A DNA stretch of 64,000 nt from Cryobacterium sp. CG_9.6. GTDB lineage: Bacteria; Actinomycetota; Actinomycetes; Actinomycetales; Microbacteriaceae. The notes under the pieces are model-generated. The model ran no database searches. It worked only from the letters and a program-made list of their open reading frames with translations, and was not told the DNA's origin. The position numbers and the translations under genes were made by a program. The stretch covers positions 2,666,001 through 2,730,000 of the forward strand of contig NZ_JARXUZ010000001.1 of the NCBI RefSeq assembly GCF_029893365.1. The letters run 5' to 3'. Shown here piece after piece: positions 17,436-27,327 of this stretch (position 1 is its first letter; every line of letters starts with the position of its first letter).

Positions 17436-18563
17436 CTAGAGCCAGCGCATGGTGAAGGCCCGAGCCACGAGGGCGTTGGCCGGCGGCTGCGCCAGGGTTC
17501 GTACCAGCGCGTTGCGCGCACTGAGCCGCAGCCCGGTGGCGGGACGACCCATGTTCATATTGAATCCGGCCTGCTGCGCGGCGATGACGGCGGTGCGCCG
17601 TCGCCGCCTACCGTAGGCCGACAGTGCTGCTACCGCGTGCTGGGGAGAACTAAGACCCTGCTCGATCGCCGGTGCGAGCGCCACGGCGTCGAGCCAGCCC
17701 AGGTTCATGCCCTGCCCGCCAATGGGGCTGATCTGGTGCGCAGCGTCGCCCACGAGTGCCACTCGCCCGGACGACATGCGCGCGGCGAGATGCTGCTGCA
17801 CCCCGAAGGCGCTCGCCTCCCCGCGAGCTTCCCCCACCTCGGCACCGGTGCGGTGACGGATGATGTCGGCCAGGTCACTGCTGGTGGCCTCGGTGGCCAG
17901 ATAGTCGGTCATGGCCACCCACCGGCGGTGTTCGCCGGGCAGCGGGAACGACTCCACGACTCCGCCCCGTTCGAAGTAGAGCATGGCCGTGTCGCCGAGG
18001 GTGCCGGTGTCGGCGTAGTCGCCCATGACGTAGGTTCCGCTTCGGCCGAGTGACGTCCACCCGATGCGCATGGCTTCCCGAACCCGGCTGCGTGCGCCGT
18101 CGGCACCCACCACGAACCTCGCCTGGATGCTGTCACCGGTGTCGGTGAGCACCTCCAGGTGATCGGTTCGCTCCCGCACTCCGGTGACCGTGACGCCTCC
18201 GCAAACGCCGTCGGGGCGCACCTGTTCAAACCGATTGCGCAGCAGGGACTCGGTGTCATACTGCGGAAGCGTGGCGACGAAGGGGTAACGAGTGGGCAGC
18301 TCCGCAAACGACATGGTGCCGAGGTCTCGGCCGTCACAGCGCACGCTGCCGTCCTGAACGTGCGTGGCCCGGCTCACAATATCCCGGCCCACGCCAATCT
18401 CATCCAGCACGTTGAGCAGCGGAGGGTGAATGCCAATGGCGCGTGACCGCAGGGACGGCTCCGTGCGCTGTTCCAGCACCTGCACGTCCAGTCCACGCAC
18501 CGCGAGAACGCAGGCGAGCATCATGCCCACCGGTCCGCCTCCCACGATCACAACATCACGCAT
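17436..18563 (-). CDS. FAD-dependent monooxygenase, srsC-like
   Basis: 375 aa from ATG 18563, which overlaps the end of the methyltransferase gene by 8 nt, indicating translational coupling. Class A flavoprotein hydroxylase: Rossmann motif VVIVGGGPVGMMLACVLAVRG at the N-terminus, the DG motif VGADGARSRVREA near 156, and the GD motif ALVGDAAHQISPIGGQGMNLG near 265. Following PKS and methyltransferase, it matches SrsC of Streptomyces griseus, which hydroxylates alkylresorcinols toward quinones. Substrate assignment is by operon analogy. Confidence 0.85.
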   Translation of the reverse strand: MRDVVIVGGGPVGMMLACVLAVRGLDVQVLEQRTEPSLRSRAIGIHPPLLNVLDEIGVGRDIVSRATHVQDGSVRCDGRDLGTMSFAELPTRYPFVATLPQYDTESLLRNRFEQVRPDGVCGGVTVTGVRERTDHLEVLTDTGDSIQARFVVGADGARSRVREAMRIGWTSLGRSGTYVMGDYADTGTLGDTAMLYFERGGVVESFPLPGEHRRWVAMTDYLATEATSSDLADIIRHRTGAEVGEARGEASAFGVQQHLAARMSSGRVALVGDAAHQISPIGGQGMNLGWLDAVALAPAIEQGLSSPQHAVAALSAYGRRRRRTAVIAAQQAGFNMNMGRPATGLRLSARNALVRTLAQPPANALVARAFTMRWL

Positions 18564-19263
18564 GGGCGCCACCCCGGGCATTCCATTCGAGCACAAGGCG
18601 CGACGGAAGCGCTCGCACCACCCGCCAGCCCGGTGGGGTGACTCCGGCTAGCTCGGGGCCGGTGAAACTGCGGCGAATGGAGGTCAGGCCATCGGGGCGA
18701 ATGTAGGAACGCCGAAAGAACGGCCAGGTTCCGAGGGCGAACCCCAGGTACCCGAAGCGACTGCGCTCAATGTCGGCGTGCAGAACACGGCGGGTGGCGA
18801 GCTGTTCGGAGTCCACGAGCAACGCTCCCAGCTCAGCCGCCCCGAGGTGGTGCAGCATGTGGTTGGAGACCACGAAGTCGAACCGCGCGCCCTCTGCCAC
18901 CAGCTCGGAACTGAATGCACGCCGAAAGGTGAGCCCTCGCTGCTCCGGCTGCGCGAGGCAGAACGCGTGTGCCCGCGCATCCGGGTCAATACCGGTGACG
19001 TTCAGGCGCAGGCCGTCCCGCACCGCCCAGCGCGCGAGCGCACGGGACACGTCTCCACCACCGGAGCCGATGTCCAGCAGGGTCGTGAGCCGCGTGGTAG
19101 ACAGGGCCGGGCGAATATCGCGGCGGTATACGGTGCCCCAGCCCGAGACGACGGCATTGATCAGGCGAAAGTTTGCATAGGTTCTGGTGAGCATCGCGGG
19201 GTCGCAGTCGCCGTCCATGATCTCGACGGCGTCATCCGCTCGCTCGCGCAGCGACGGAATCAA
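18556..19263 (-). CDS. SAM-dependent methyltransferase, srsB-like
   Basis: 235 aa with a TTG start at 19263, 3 nt after the PKS stop; ATG 19218 is the alternative. SAM motif I TLLDIGSGGGDVSRAL is near residue 61, with VTGIDPDARA and FDFVVSNHMLHHLG as post-motifs. The order PKS, methyltransferase, hydroxylase with near-zero spacing matches srsA-srsB-srsC, where SrsB methylates phenolic lipids. Soluble, probably membrane-associated through its lipid substrate. Confidence 0.85.
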   Translation of the reverse strand: MIPSLRERADDAVEIMDGDCDPAMLTRTYANFRLINAVVSGWGTVYRRDIRPALSTTRLTTLLDIGSGGGDVSRALARWAVRDGLRLNVTGIDPDARAHAFCLAQPEQRGLTFRRAFSSELVAEGARFDFVVSNHMLHHLGAAELGALLVDSEQLATRRVLHADIERSRFGYLGFALGTWPFFRRSYIRPDGLTSIRRSFTGPELAGVTPPGWRVVRALPSRLVLEWNARGGAHA

Positions 19264-19266
19264 CCC

Positions 19267-20508
19267 TCAGCCGATGCTGACGGTCATGAGCCCAGACTCC
19301 ACGGTGAGACCGGGCCCAAACGCCATGGCGCACAGGCGCTCGCCGTCTGCGCTCGTGGGGGCCTCGAGAATGGCCTTCATCACGAACAGGATGGTGGCAC
19401 TGCTCATGTTTCCGTGCTCGCGCAGCGTCTCGCGAGACGCATGCAGCTGCGCTTCGCTGAGGCCCAGCTTGGCCTCGGTCTTGTCGAGGATGCTGCGTCC
19501 GCCCGGGTGAATAGCCCAGTGCGCGATGGCGGTGCTGGGAGCTGGTGCCACGAGGGTGGCCACCGAGCCGGCGGGCGCGGTTTGCCAGTCGGCACCGTCT
19601 GCCGACTCGATCGGGGTGAGCGCGGCGAAACCCAGGCCGTCGTCGGTGAGCAGCGAGCTGAGCTCGGCATCGCGGGCCATGAGTGGTGCGAGCGCCCCCG
19701 CAATGTGCTGGTCAATGATGTGGGGCACGTAGGTGCTGAGCACCATTTCGAAGCCCTCGTCGCCAATCTTCCAGGCCATGTCCCCCTCACCCACTGGAGT
19801 GATCACGGTCTCAAACAGGTCGAGGTTGAGGGCTTTCTCCCCGGGAAGCGGCGCACGGGAGCTGACGATGCCCGCGGCAGCACCGTCGGAGAACAGTGAC
19901 GAGGCCACGATGGTGTCGGGGTCGTTGGAGGTGCGCAGGTGCAACGAGCACAGCTCTGCGCTCACCACCAGCACCACCGCATTCGGGTCGGCCTCCACGA
20001 ACTGTTTGGCGGTGCGCAGCGCCGGCATTGCGGCGTAGCACCCCATGAAACCGAGGTGGTAACGCTGGGTGGCCGGGCTCAGGCCGAGTTCACGCACGAG
20101 CATGTAGTCCGGTCCGGGAGCGAAGAACCCGGTGCAGGAGACGGTGATCACATGGGTGATGTCGGCGGCCTCGATTCCCGGGCACGCCTCGAGGGCACGA
20201 CGCCCGGCTTCAACGAACAGCTTGGTGGCCTCAACGATGTACAGCTCGTTGCGCACGCGTGTTCCCGGAATGAGCAGGCGCTGCTCAACCGGGTCGAAGA
20301 ACTGCGGCGTCTCTCCGGCGGCATCAAGGGTGAGCTCTTCAATGACCGTGTGCCGCGTGTCGATTCCTGACACGTTGAACGACGTGTTCACGAGGCGTTG
20401 ACCCAACCGACTGAGTCCGGGTTGGGACGCGAAGACATCGCGAACCTGTTCCTGGTACAAAACGGTGGGAGGAACTGCAGTCTGGAGAGATCTCAGCGTG
20501 ACGGCCAT
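19267..20508 (-). CDS. Type III polyketide synthase, srsA-like
   Basis: 413 aa from ATG 20508. Chalcone-synthase-like ketosynthase with the full Cys-His-Asn triad: Cys125 in VSCTGFFAPGPD, His in HWAIHPGGRSILD and Asn in EHGNMSSATILFV. The nucleophile loop and GDMAWKIGDEGFEMVLS are of bacterial alkylresorcinol/alkylpyrone synthase type. It probably condenses a fatty acyl starter with malonyl-CoA to phenolic lipids that insert in the membrane. First gene of a three-gene operon with methyltransferase and hydroxylase. Confidence 0.93.
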   Translation of the reverse strand: MAVTLRSLQTAVPPTVLYQEQVRDVFASQPGLSRLGQRLVNTSFNVSGIDTRHTVIEELTLDAAGETPQFFDPVEQRLLIPGTRVRNELYIVEATKLFVEAGRRALEACPGIEAADITHVITVSCTGFFAPGPDYMLVRELGLSPATQRYHLGFMGCYAAMPALRTAKQFVEADPNAVVLVVSAELCSLHLRTSNDPDTIVASSLFSDGAAAGIVSSRAPLPGEKALNLDLFETVITPVGEGDMAWKIGDEGFEMVLSTYVPHIIDQHIAGALAPLMARDAELSSLLTDDGLGFAALTPIESADGADWQTAPAGSVATLVAPAPSTAIAHWAIHPGGRSILDKTEAKLGLSEAQLHASRETLREHGNMSSATILFVMKAILEAPTSADGERLCAMAFGPGLTVESGLMTVSIG

Positions 20509-20563
20509 ACGACAGTGTGGCACGCGAACCCGTTTTTTTCTGCACGTCGACCGGCGCGCGCTA

Positions 20564-21433
20564 TCACGGCAGCCGGGAGAACATCCGAATTCCCGTCAGC
20601 GCCAGGATGAGCCCCGTGGTGACAATTGCGGTGACTCCACCCAGATAGGCCACGAGGAGGTCGACGGATGCCCCGAATTCTCCGAGGAACGTGGCGGCAA
20701 AGGCCAGCACGGCGAGGGCCGCAAAGGGCACCAGCAGCACCCGGAGAAGGCGAACAACAGTGGATGCCTCGGGCAGCCGCACCCGCGTCGTCTCGACAAC
20801 CGCAGCTGCTCCCGTCGATCCATCGCGCCTCGGCCAGGTGAGGATGGCGCCACCCACGCAGCCCCAGAAAGCCACCACGAGCAGGGAAGCGATCACATCG
20901 CTTGGCCGGTGCCACTGATTGGCGAGCGTGGCCACACCAGCGAGCACGGCGAAGGCCGTTCCCGCCACCGCCATCAGGGGCCGCAGTCGCGGACCTGCCA
21001 CGAGAAAAACCACCAGAGCAGCCGCCGCAGCGACGGTCGTATGCCCTGACGGGAATGAGTTGCCCGCGTATCCCAGCACTCCCAGGTCCGGCCGATTCAG
21101 AATGCCGTACTTGAGCAGTTGCGCGGAAATCACTGCGGCAGCGGCCGCACCGAGGGCAATAAGGAGGGTGCGCCAGTTGCGCCTGATTAAGGAGATCACA
21201 CCCGTCACGACCAGTGCCACAATCACGCTCACAGTGGGCACCAGATCAAGTAGTCCACGGGTGAAGGGCGTCACACTCCGGCGCCCGAACTCCGCGCCGT
21301 CGTAGGAGAGCTGGTCGGCACTCTGACCAGTAAGCGAGGCGACAAAGAACAGGTAGAGACCGATAAAGGCCACTGTCACGAGCGCTGCGCCGCCCACATA
21401 TCGCGCGGAAGCGAGAGGGAGGGTGGAACGCAC
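20564..21433 (-). CDS. PAP2 superfamily phosphatase, membrane
   Basis: About 289 aa if started at GTG 21433; GTG 21448 and codons further up are possible, and no ribosome-binding site separates them. First TM YVGGAALVTVAFIGLYLFF. The PAP2 signature is complete: KYGILNRPD (first Lys/Arg motif), NSFPSGHTT (PSGH) and NQWHRPSDV (third motif with catalytic His). Six or more TM helices; active site outside. It acts on lipid phosphates or undecaprenyl pyrophosphate-type substrates. It lies 55 bp upstream of the PKS operon in the same direction and may feed it. Confidence 0.85.
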   Translation of the reverse strand: MRSTLPLASARYVGGAALVTVAFIGLYLFFVASLTGQSADQLSYDGAEFGRRSVTPFTRGLLDLVPTVSVIVALVVTGVISLIRRNWRTLLIALGAAAAAVISAQLLKYGILNRPDLGVLGYAGNSFPSGHTTVAAAAALVVFLVAGPRLRPLMAVAGTAFAVLAGVATLANQWHRPSDVIASLLVVAFWGCVGGAILTWPRRDGSTGAAAVVETTRVRLPEASTVVRLLRVLLVPFAALAVLAFAATFLGEFGASVDLLVAYLGGVTAIVTTGLILALTGIRMFSRLP

Positions 21434-21607
21434 GGTTAAGCATGCCACAGTCAGCTGCAGGCGTCGCAAGAATGAGCGTGGAGAACGCCCCGCAGATGTT
21501 GACGAGTTGCGTGGCGTACACTCGACAGTCACCTGAGTCTGATCGAATAGGCACAGTACCGATGTTCGCGCGTGCAGAGTGCGTACCTCAGAACGAATGG
21601 AAGCTCC

Positions 21608-22561
21608 GTGAGCATTCGAACGGCTGAATACCCTCGGCCGGACCATTTCCTGTTACACCTGAGCGATACCCACCTGCTTGCCGGGGGTCGTCGCCTCTAC
21701 GGCAGTGTGGACGTAGAAGCACATCTCACCGAATTGTTCCGCGAGGTGGAAGCCTCCGGTGCACGGCCCGAGGCCATCGTCTTCACCGGCGATCTCGCCG
21801 ACAAGGGTGAACCTGGCGCCTACGCGCGTCTTCGAGAAATCGTGGAACCTGTCGCGGAACGTCTGGGGGCCCGCGTCATCTGGGTCATGGGCAATCACGA
21901 CGACCGGAGAGCTTTTCGTCACGGCCTGTTCAACACGGCGCCCAATGGAAGTGACTTTGAAGCTCCCGTTGATCGGGTCTACGAGCTGAACGGTTTACGG
22001 CTGATCACCCTCGACAGTACTGTCCCCGGTCATCACTACGGCGAGGTGTCACCGGAACAGCTGGACTGGCTGGCCCATGAGCTGAGCGTGCCCGCTCCCG
22101 ATGGCACCATCTTGGCCATGCATCATCCGCCCATACCGAGCGTGCTGGACCTCGCCGTAGCCGTCGAGTTGCGTGACCAGCAGCCACTGGCCCAGGTACT
22201 TCGAGGCACCGACGTGCGCAGCATCATTGCCGGTCACCTGCACTACTCGTCAACCGCAACCTTCGCCGGAATTCCCGTATCCGTGGCATCCGCTACCTGC
22301 TATACCCAAGATCTGAATGTTCCTGTGGGTGGCACCCTGGGTCGTGACGGTGCACGGGCATTCAATCTGATTCATGTGTTCCCGGACACGGTGCTGCACT
22401 CGGTTGTGCCGCTCGGCACTTTCCCCACGCTCGACCATATTGATGCGGCCGAGACCACCCGTCGACTCGAGGCGTCTGAGATCGAAATTAGCCCGTCGGG
22501 AACTTTGCCTGCATGGCCCGAGCCGCCAATGACCACTCCGATCCCGGTTCTGCGCTCGTAA
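21608..22561 (+). CDS. Calcineurin-like metallophosphoesterase (CpdA-like)
   Basis: 317 aa from GTG 21608, preceded by GGAAG. Dinuclear metal motifs in order: HLSDTHLL (D-x-H), FTGDLADKG (GD), WVMGNHDDR (GNHD), MHHPPI and GHLHYSS. This pattern and length match class III cyclic-nucleotide phosphodiesterases such as CpdA or Rv0805, so cAMP or related phosphodiester hydrolysis is likely. The 3' end overlaps the convergent Stealth gene by 74 nt with both frames protein-like to their stops. Confidence 0.88.
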   Translation: MSIRTAEYPRPDHFLLHLSDTHLLAGGRRLYGSVDVEAHLTELFREVEASGARPEAIVFTGDLADKGEPGAYARLREIVEPVAERLGARVIWVMGNHDDRRAFRHGLFNTAPNGSDFEAPVDRVYELNGLRLITLDSTVPGHHYGEVSPEQLDWLAHELSVPAPDGTILAMHHPPIPSVLDLAVAVELRDQQPLAQVLRGTDVRSIIAGHLHYSSTATFAGIPVSVASATCYTQDLNVPVGGTLGRDGARAFNLIHVFPDTVLHSVVPLGTFPTLDHIDAAETTRRLEASEIEISPSGTLPAWPEPPMTTPIPVLRS

Positions 22562-24209
22562 GCGACGACGACCGCTCCCACGGAGCCACAATGGGAAAGT
22601 AGCGGTCGAGAAAGACCGTGACTGCAGCCCGGCGCACGTCGGGGGTGATCTCGGGATTGCTGCCGTCATTGAGACAGAACATGTCCTGGTCGCGGCGCTT
22701 GCGCAGGCGGTTCATCTGCCGCAGCGCAACCCGCAGTGTCGTCTCGATGTACAGCGAACGGGCCTGCGTCTGCTCGACGGCACGCCCGGTCATCAGCGAG
22801 TAGTAGTGGTAGAGCGAGTTGGTGACGGAGATATCCGTTGCCGAGCGGAAGCGGCTGGCCGCGGTGCGCGCGAAGTCCTCCGGAAACTCTTTCTCCAGCT
22901 CGAACAGAACGCTCTTCCGCATCGGCGCTGGGGTGTGCTCCAGGTGTCGCGTGGTCACCTTGCCGAAGCGCTCGTGCAGCAGCGCCCGGTTCACTCGTGC
23001 CGCGTTCTCAAAGCCGCTGCGCGTGGGGTCATTCTCGCCCAGCCCAATCCGGGTGGCGGCCTCCACAAACTTCGTGATGCCACCCGGAGAGAAGAACATC
23101 TCCGGACCAACGGGCCGGCCAAAGAACATGTCGTCGTTGGAATACAAAAAGTGCTCGGCCAGGCCTGGAATGTGATGCAACTGGCTTTCAACGGCGTGCG
23201 AGTTGTGGACCGGCAACACACTGGTGTCCACGAAGAAGTCTTCGCTGCGCATGATCGTCACGCGGGGGTGGTCGGCGAGCCACACGGGTGCCGGGGAGTC
23301 CGTGGCGATGAAGATGCGGCGGATCCACGGCGCGAACATGTACACGCTGCGCAGCGCGTACTTCAGTTCGTCAATCTGCCGAAAACGGGCGTCGGAGTCG
23401 TCCCCCTCCCCGACCACGTAGGACTGCATCCGCTTAGCGCGCTCGCGCTGAAATTCATCGGAGGAGCCGTCCACCCAGGAGAAGACGAGGTCAATATCGA
23501 AACTCACATCACTGGCGAGGTCATCGAACATGTTCTGCAGGGTGAGCCAGGTGCGTCCGTAGAGTTCGATCGTGGTCTCGCGGGCCTCCGAACGGAGTAA
23601 CCGGGTGCGCATGAGCGCGTTCTCCACCGGTGCGATGATTTCCTCATCGCCGAACCGCCAGAGTTCCAGCTGAAAGGCTGTTTCGGCTCCGTACCTCAGT
23701 CGACCGATCGGCTCGATCCGCGGCCGATAAACCCGAAAAACGGAGGACTTGCGCATCGTGGACAGCACACCGTCGGCGAGCAACAGGGGCATCGTCTGGT
23801 TGCCGTTGAGCGGCTTTGCATAGAAGGGTTCGTTGGCGAAGGCCGCCGCCAGCACTCGCGTGATTTCCTTGCGACGCTTGCGGTCAACCGCGATGACCGG
23901 GCGTTCATGATCACCGCGAACGAGAAGAAAGTCGATGTCGGCTGCTTTGAGCGCGTCATACACCGCCACGAGGTCTTTCACCATGGACTCATGCGGAGTG
24001 AAGTGTCCGTTGATGAGCGCTATTTCGCCCTTGCGCACAACCAGGTCGTCGCGGTCGAAACGGCGCGTGCGGGCATCCGGCGTGACGAGCACGAGTTCCG
24101 GCTCCGTGCTGAGCAGGGGGGCCGGGATCAAGCTGGTTTCGGTGCCGATGTGGTCGTTGTTCAGAAGGGTGCCCCGCGGCTCTGAGCCCGGAATATCAAA
24201 TGTCGGCAT
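22488..24209 (-). CDS. Stealth-family polysaccharide hexose-1-phosphate transferase
   Basis: 573 aa, AGGAGG before ATG 24209. After a ~235-residue N-terminal region, the Stealth conserved regions appear in order: CR1 [16 protein letters not shown] near 238, CR2 [30 protein letters not shown] near 275, CR3 [20 protein letters not shown] near 345 and CR4 around [18 protein letters not shown]. Family members transfer sugar-1-phosphate to capsule or cell-wall glycans; relatives include GlcNAc-1-phosphotransferase. It stands alone, without other glycan genes beside it, so the acceptor is unknown. Confidence 0.9.
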   Translation of the reverse strand: MPTFDIPGSEPRGTLLNNDHIGTETSLIPAPLLSTEPELVLVTPDARTRRFDRDDLVVRKGEIALINGHFTPHESMVKDLVAVYDALKAADIDFLLVRGDHERPVIAVDRKRRKEITRVLAAAFANEPFYAKPLNGNQTMPLLLADGVLSTMRKSSVFRVYRPRIEPIGRLRYGAETAFQLELWRFGDEEIIAPVENALMRTRLLRSEARETTIELYGRTWLTLQNMFDDLASDVSFDIDLVFSWVDGSSDEFQRERAKRMQSYVVGEGDDSDARFRQIDELKYALRSVYMFAPWIRRIFIATDSPAPVWLADHPRVTIMRSEDFFVDTSVLPVHNSHAVESQLHHIPGLAEHFLYSNDDMFFGRPVGPEMFFSPGGITKFVEAATRIGLGENDPTRSGFENAARVNRALLHERFGKVTTRHLEHTPAPMRKSVLFELEKEFPEDFARTAASRFRSATDISVTNSLYHYYSLMTGRAVEQTQARSLYIETTLRVALRQMNRLRKRRDQDMFCLNDGSNPEITPDVRRAAVTVFLDRYFPIVAPWERSSSLTSAEPGSEWSLAARAMQAKFPTG

Positions 24210-24385
24210 GGGTCCTCCTTGGGGTGGACAACTCCAGCGAGGCGAGCGACGGTGGCCTCGAAGAGTACGTCCGAAATAGTGGCCCGCTCGGCAACCTGGT
24301 AACAGGCGTCGAGTGTGAAGCGGCGGGTCGAACGCGGTGGCGTTACCTTGATTCTACTGGGTTGACCGCGACCAGCCCGGTGGGG

Positions 24386-26302
24386 TCAGAGCGCCACCGC
24401 ACCACCCAGATCTGCGGCGGCCGTGACCGGGAGCAGACACACGAAGTCGAGGCACAGGTAGGCTCGCGGCAGCGGCCCGAGTGCCGAGCGACCCGCAAAC
24501 AGCTCGAACCCGGCAGCCGCGAAGGCCGCTGCTTGCTGTTCCGTGACGCATGCCACCAGTGCGGCCGGGTGGCGCCGGGCCACCTCCACCAATTCGGCGG
24601 GTGTCGTGGCCGTCGTCTCCGTGGGTGAAACCACGACGAGCTGTTCTGCGGCCTCGGACAACGCCGTAAACAGGCGCAGGGTGGCACCAAAAGCGAGCGG
24701 CCGGTCACGAGCGGGGGCCGCAACCGGGCTCAGGGCTGCTTCCGCACCGGCGCGGTACACCGAGTCCCCGGTGAGGAGGTACAGCATATTCGCGGCCGTT
24801 GCCGTGGCGGTGAGCCCGGAGGGATACGCACCTTCCGCGGGGTCGAGGGCGATGGCGAGGCCCTGAGCGGTGAGCACTGGATCTGCTCCGTTCGGAGCAC
24901 GGAACACCTCGGTGTGGAGCCTGCCCCCCGAGTCGCTGGCCCCGTCGACAGGCGCATCGACGGGGCCCTGCAGTGTGCCGTCAATGAGTGCGCGGGCAGC
25001 CACAGCGTAGGTCACCTCACCAGTGGCCAGCGCGAGTTCCAGAAGACCGAGCGCGAACATCCCGTAATCCTCCAGGGTGGCCTCGGCCGACGAGGTGCGT
25101 TCACCAATCGAAGCCCGCAGGAGGGTTCCGTCCTCGCGAACGTGCCGGCGAAGCAGATAGTCGGCACCGCGGCGCGCGGCCTCGAGCAACGGTCGGCCGC
25201 TGTGACCCCAGGCAAACCCGGCGCGCGCCAGGGCACCGATCGCCAGACCGTTCCACCCCGTGAGCACCTTCTCGTCCAGAGCCGGTGGGGTCTCGCTGCG
25301 GCGTGCCTGGTCATCCAGTGCATAGTAACCACCCTCAACCCGCTCGCCACCGACGGTGCTCTCGGAATCCTGGGCGCTGGCGAAGCCGCCCCCGGGCAGT
25401 TGCATAACCTCCACGAGAAAGTTGCCGATCCCCTCGGCCACCACCCGTGTCCACGACTCGCCCGTGAGCTTCCACGCCTGCGTGTAGTGCTCGAGCAGCT
25501 GCGCGTTGTCGTAGAGCATGCGCTCGTAGTGCGGCTCACTCCAGTCCCGGTTCACGGCGTACCGAAAGAATCCGCCTTCGATCGGGTCGCGCAGCGGCGA
25601 AGCTCCCATGCGTTTGAGGGTACGCAGGGCCAGTTGCTGGCCGTCGGTGCGGCCCAGAAGAAAACCGAGCACCGGTGCCACCGGAAACTTCGGTGCACCG
25701 CCAAATCCGCCGAAGAGGGTGTCCTCCTGCGCAACCAACTCGGCAACCGTCAACTCCAGGGTGTCGGTGTCCGGCAGCGCGTCCTGCGTGCGCAGTTGGA
25801 GGGACGACTCGGCGAGGGCATCAGCCACCCGAGCAGCGCCGGCCTCCACCTCAGGGCGGCGGGTAGTCCAGGCATCCGTCACGGCTTCCAGCACCTGACG
25901 GAACGAGGGGGCACCCTGGGTGGGCCGCGGCGGGAAGTACGTTCCGGCGTGAAAAGCCCGGCCGTCGGGTGTGACGAACACGTTGAGCGGCCAGCCGAGT
26001 CCCTGTACGAACGCGCTTGCGGCAGCGAGATAGCTCGCATCTACGTCGGGGTGCTCTTCACGGTCCACCTTGATGCTGACGAAGTTGTCGTTCAGGTAGG
26101 CGGCGAGACGAGGGTCACTGAAACTCTCCCGGGCCATGACGTGACACCAGTGGCAGGTGGAGTAACCGATCGACACCAGCACCGGAACGTCCCGGGCGCG
26201 GGCCTCCTCGAAGGCCTGCGCCCCCCACCCCTGCCAGTCCACCGGGTTATCGGCGTGCGAGCGTAGGTACGGGCTGATGGCATCCACGAGGCGGTTGGGC
26301 AT
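24386..26302 (-). CDS. YyaL-type thioredoxin-domain protein (DUF255, SSP411 family)
   Basis: 638 aa. The N-terminal thioredoxin-like domain has [19 protein letters not shown] near residue 50, the family CHWCH motif, followed by [16 protein letters not shown] and [17 protein letters not shown]. The remainder is an (alpha/alpha)6-barrel glycosidase-like region with [13 protein letters not shown] and [20 protein letters not shown]. Biochemical role unclear; cytosolic. No strong ribosome-binding site before ATG 26302. The TRX half is intact, so redox activity is possible. Confidence 0.9.
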   Translation of the reverse strand: MPNRLVDAISPYLRSHADNPVDWQGWGAQAFEEARARDVPVLVSIGYSTCHWCHVMARESFSDPRLAAYLNDNFVSIKVDREEHPDVDASYLAAASAFVQGLGWPLNVFVTPDGRAFHAGTYFPPRPTQGAPSFRQVLEAVTDAWTTRRPEVEAGAARVADALAESSLQLRTQDALPDTDTLELTVAELVAQEDTLFGGFGGAPKFPVAPVLGFLLGRTDGQQLALRTLKRMGASPLRDPIEGGFFRYAVNRDWSEPHYERMLYDNAQLLEHYTQAWKLTGESWTRVVAEGIGNFLVEVMQLPGGGFASAQDSESTVGGERVEGGYYALDDQARRSETPPALDEKVLTGWNGLAIGALARAGFAWGHSGRPLLEAARRGADYLLRRHVREDGTLLRASIGERTSSAEATLEDYGMFALGLLELALATGEVTYAVAARALIDGTLQGPVDAPVDGASDSGGRLHTEVFRAPNGADPVLTAQGLAIALDPAEGAYPSGLTATATAANMLYLLTGDSVYRAGAEAALSPVAAPARDRPLAFGATLRLFTALSEAAEQLVVVSPTETTATTPAELVEVARRHPAALVACVTEQQAAAFAAAGFELFAGRSALGPLPRAYLCLDFVCLLPVTAAADLGGAVAL

Positions 26303-26384
26303 ACTCCATTGTGCTCGCCTCGGGAAGTTCGGGCTACGTCAGGCCGCCGAGTGTGGAGATATGCCCTCCCGCTGCCGCCGTGGG

Positions 26385-27227
<843 letters not shown>

Positions 27228-27327
27228 CTAGGGGCGAGGGCTGTTCACTCTCTGTACCCGAACACACCCGGGCTCGTCCGGCAGTACATCCGAAGGCCAC
27301 ACCTACGCGACGTACGATAGAAGATCC

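Noticed and set aside
15768..18053. 761-codon open frame on the plus strand
   Set aside because: Antisense to the methyltransferase and srsC-like genes, which have clear motifs; the frame has no recognisable domain and reflects high GC.
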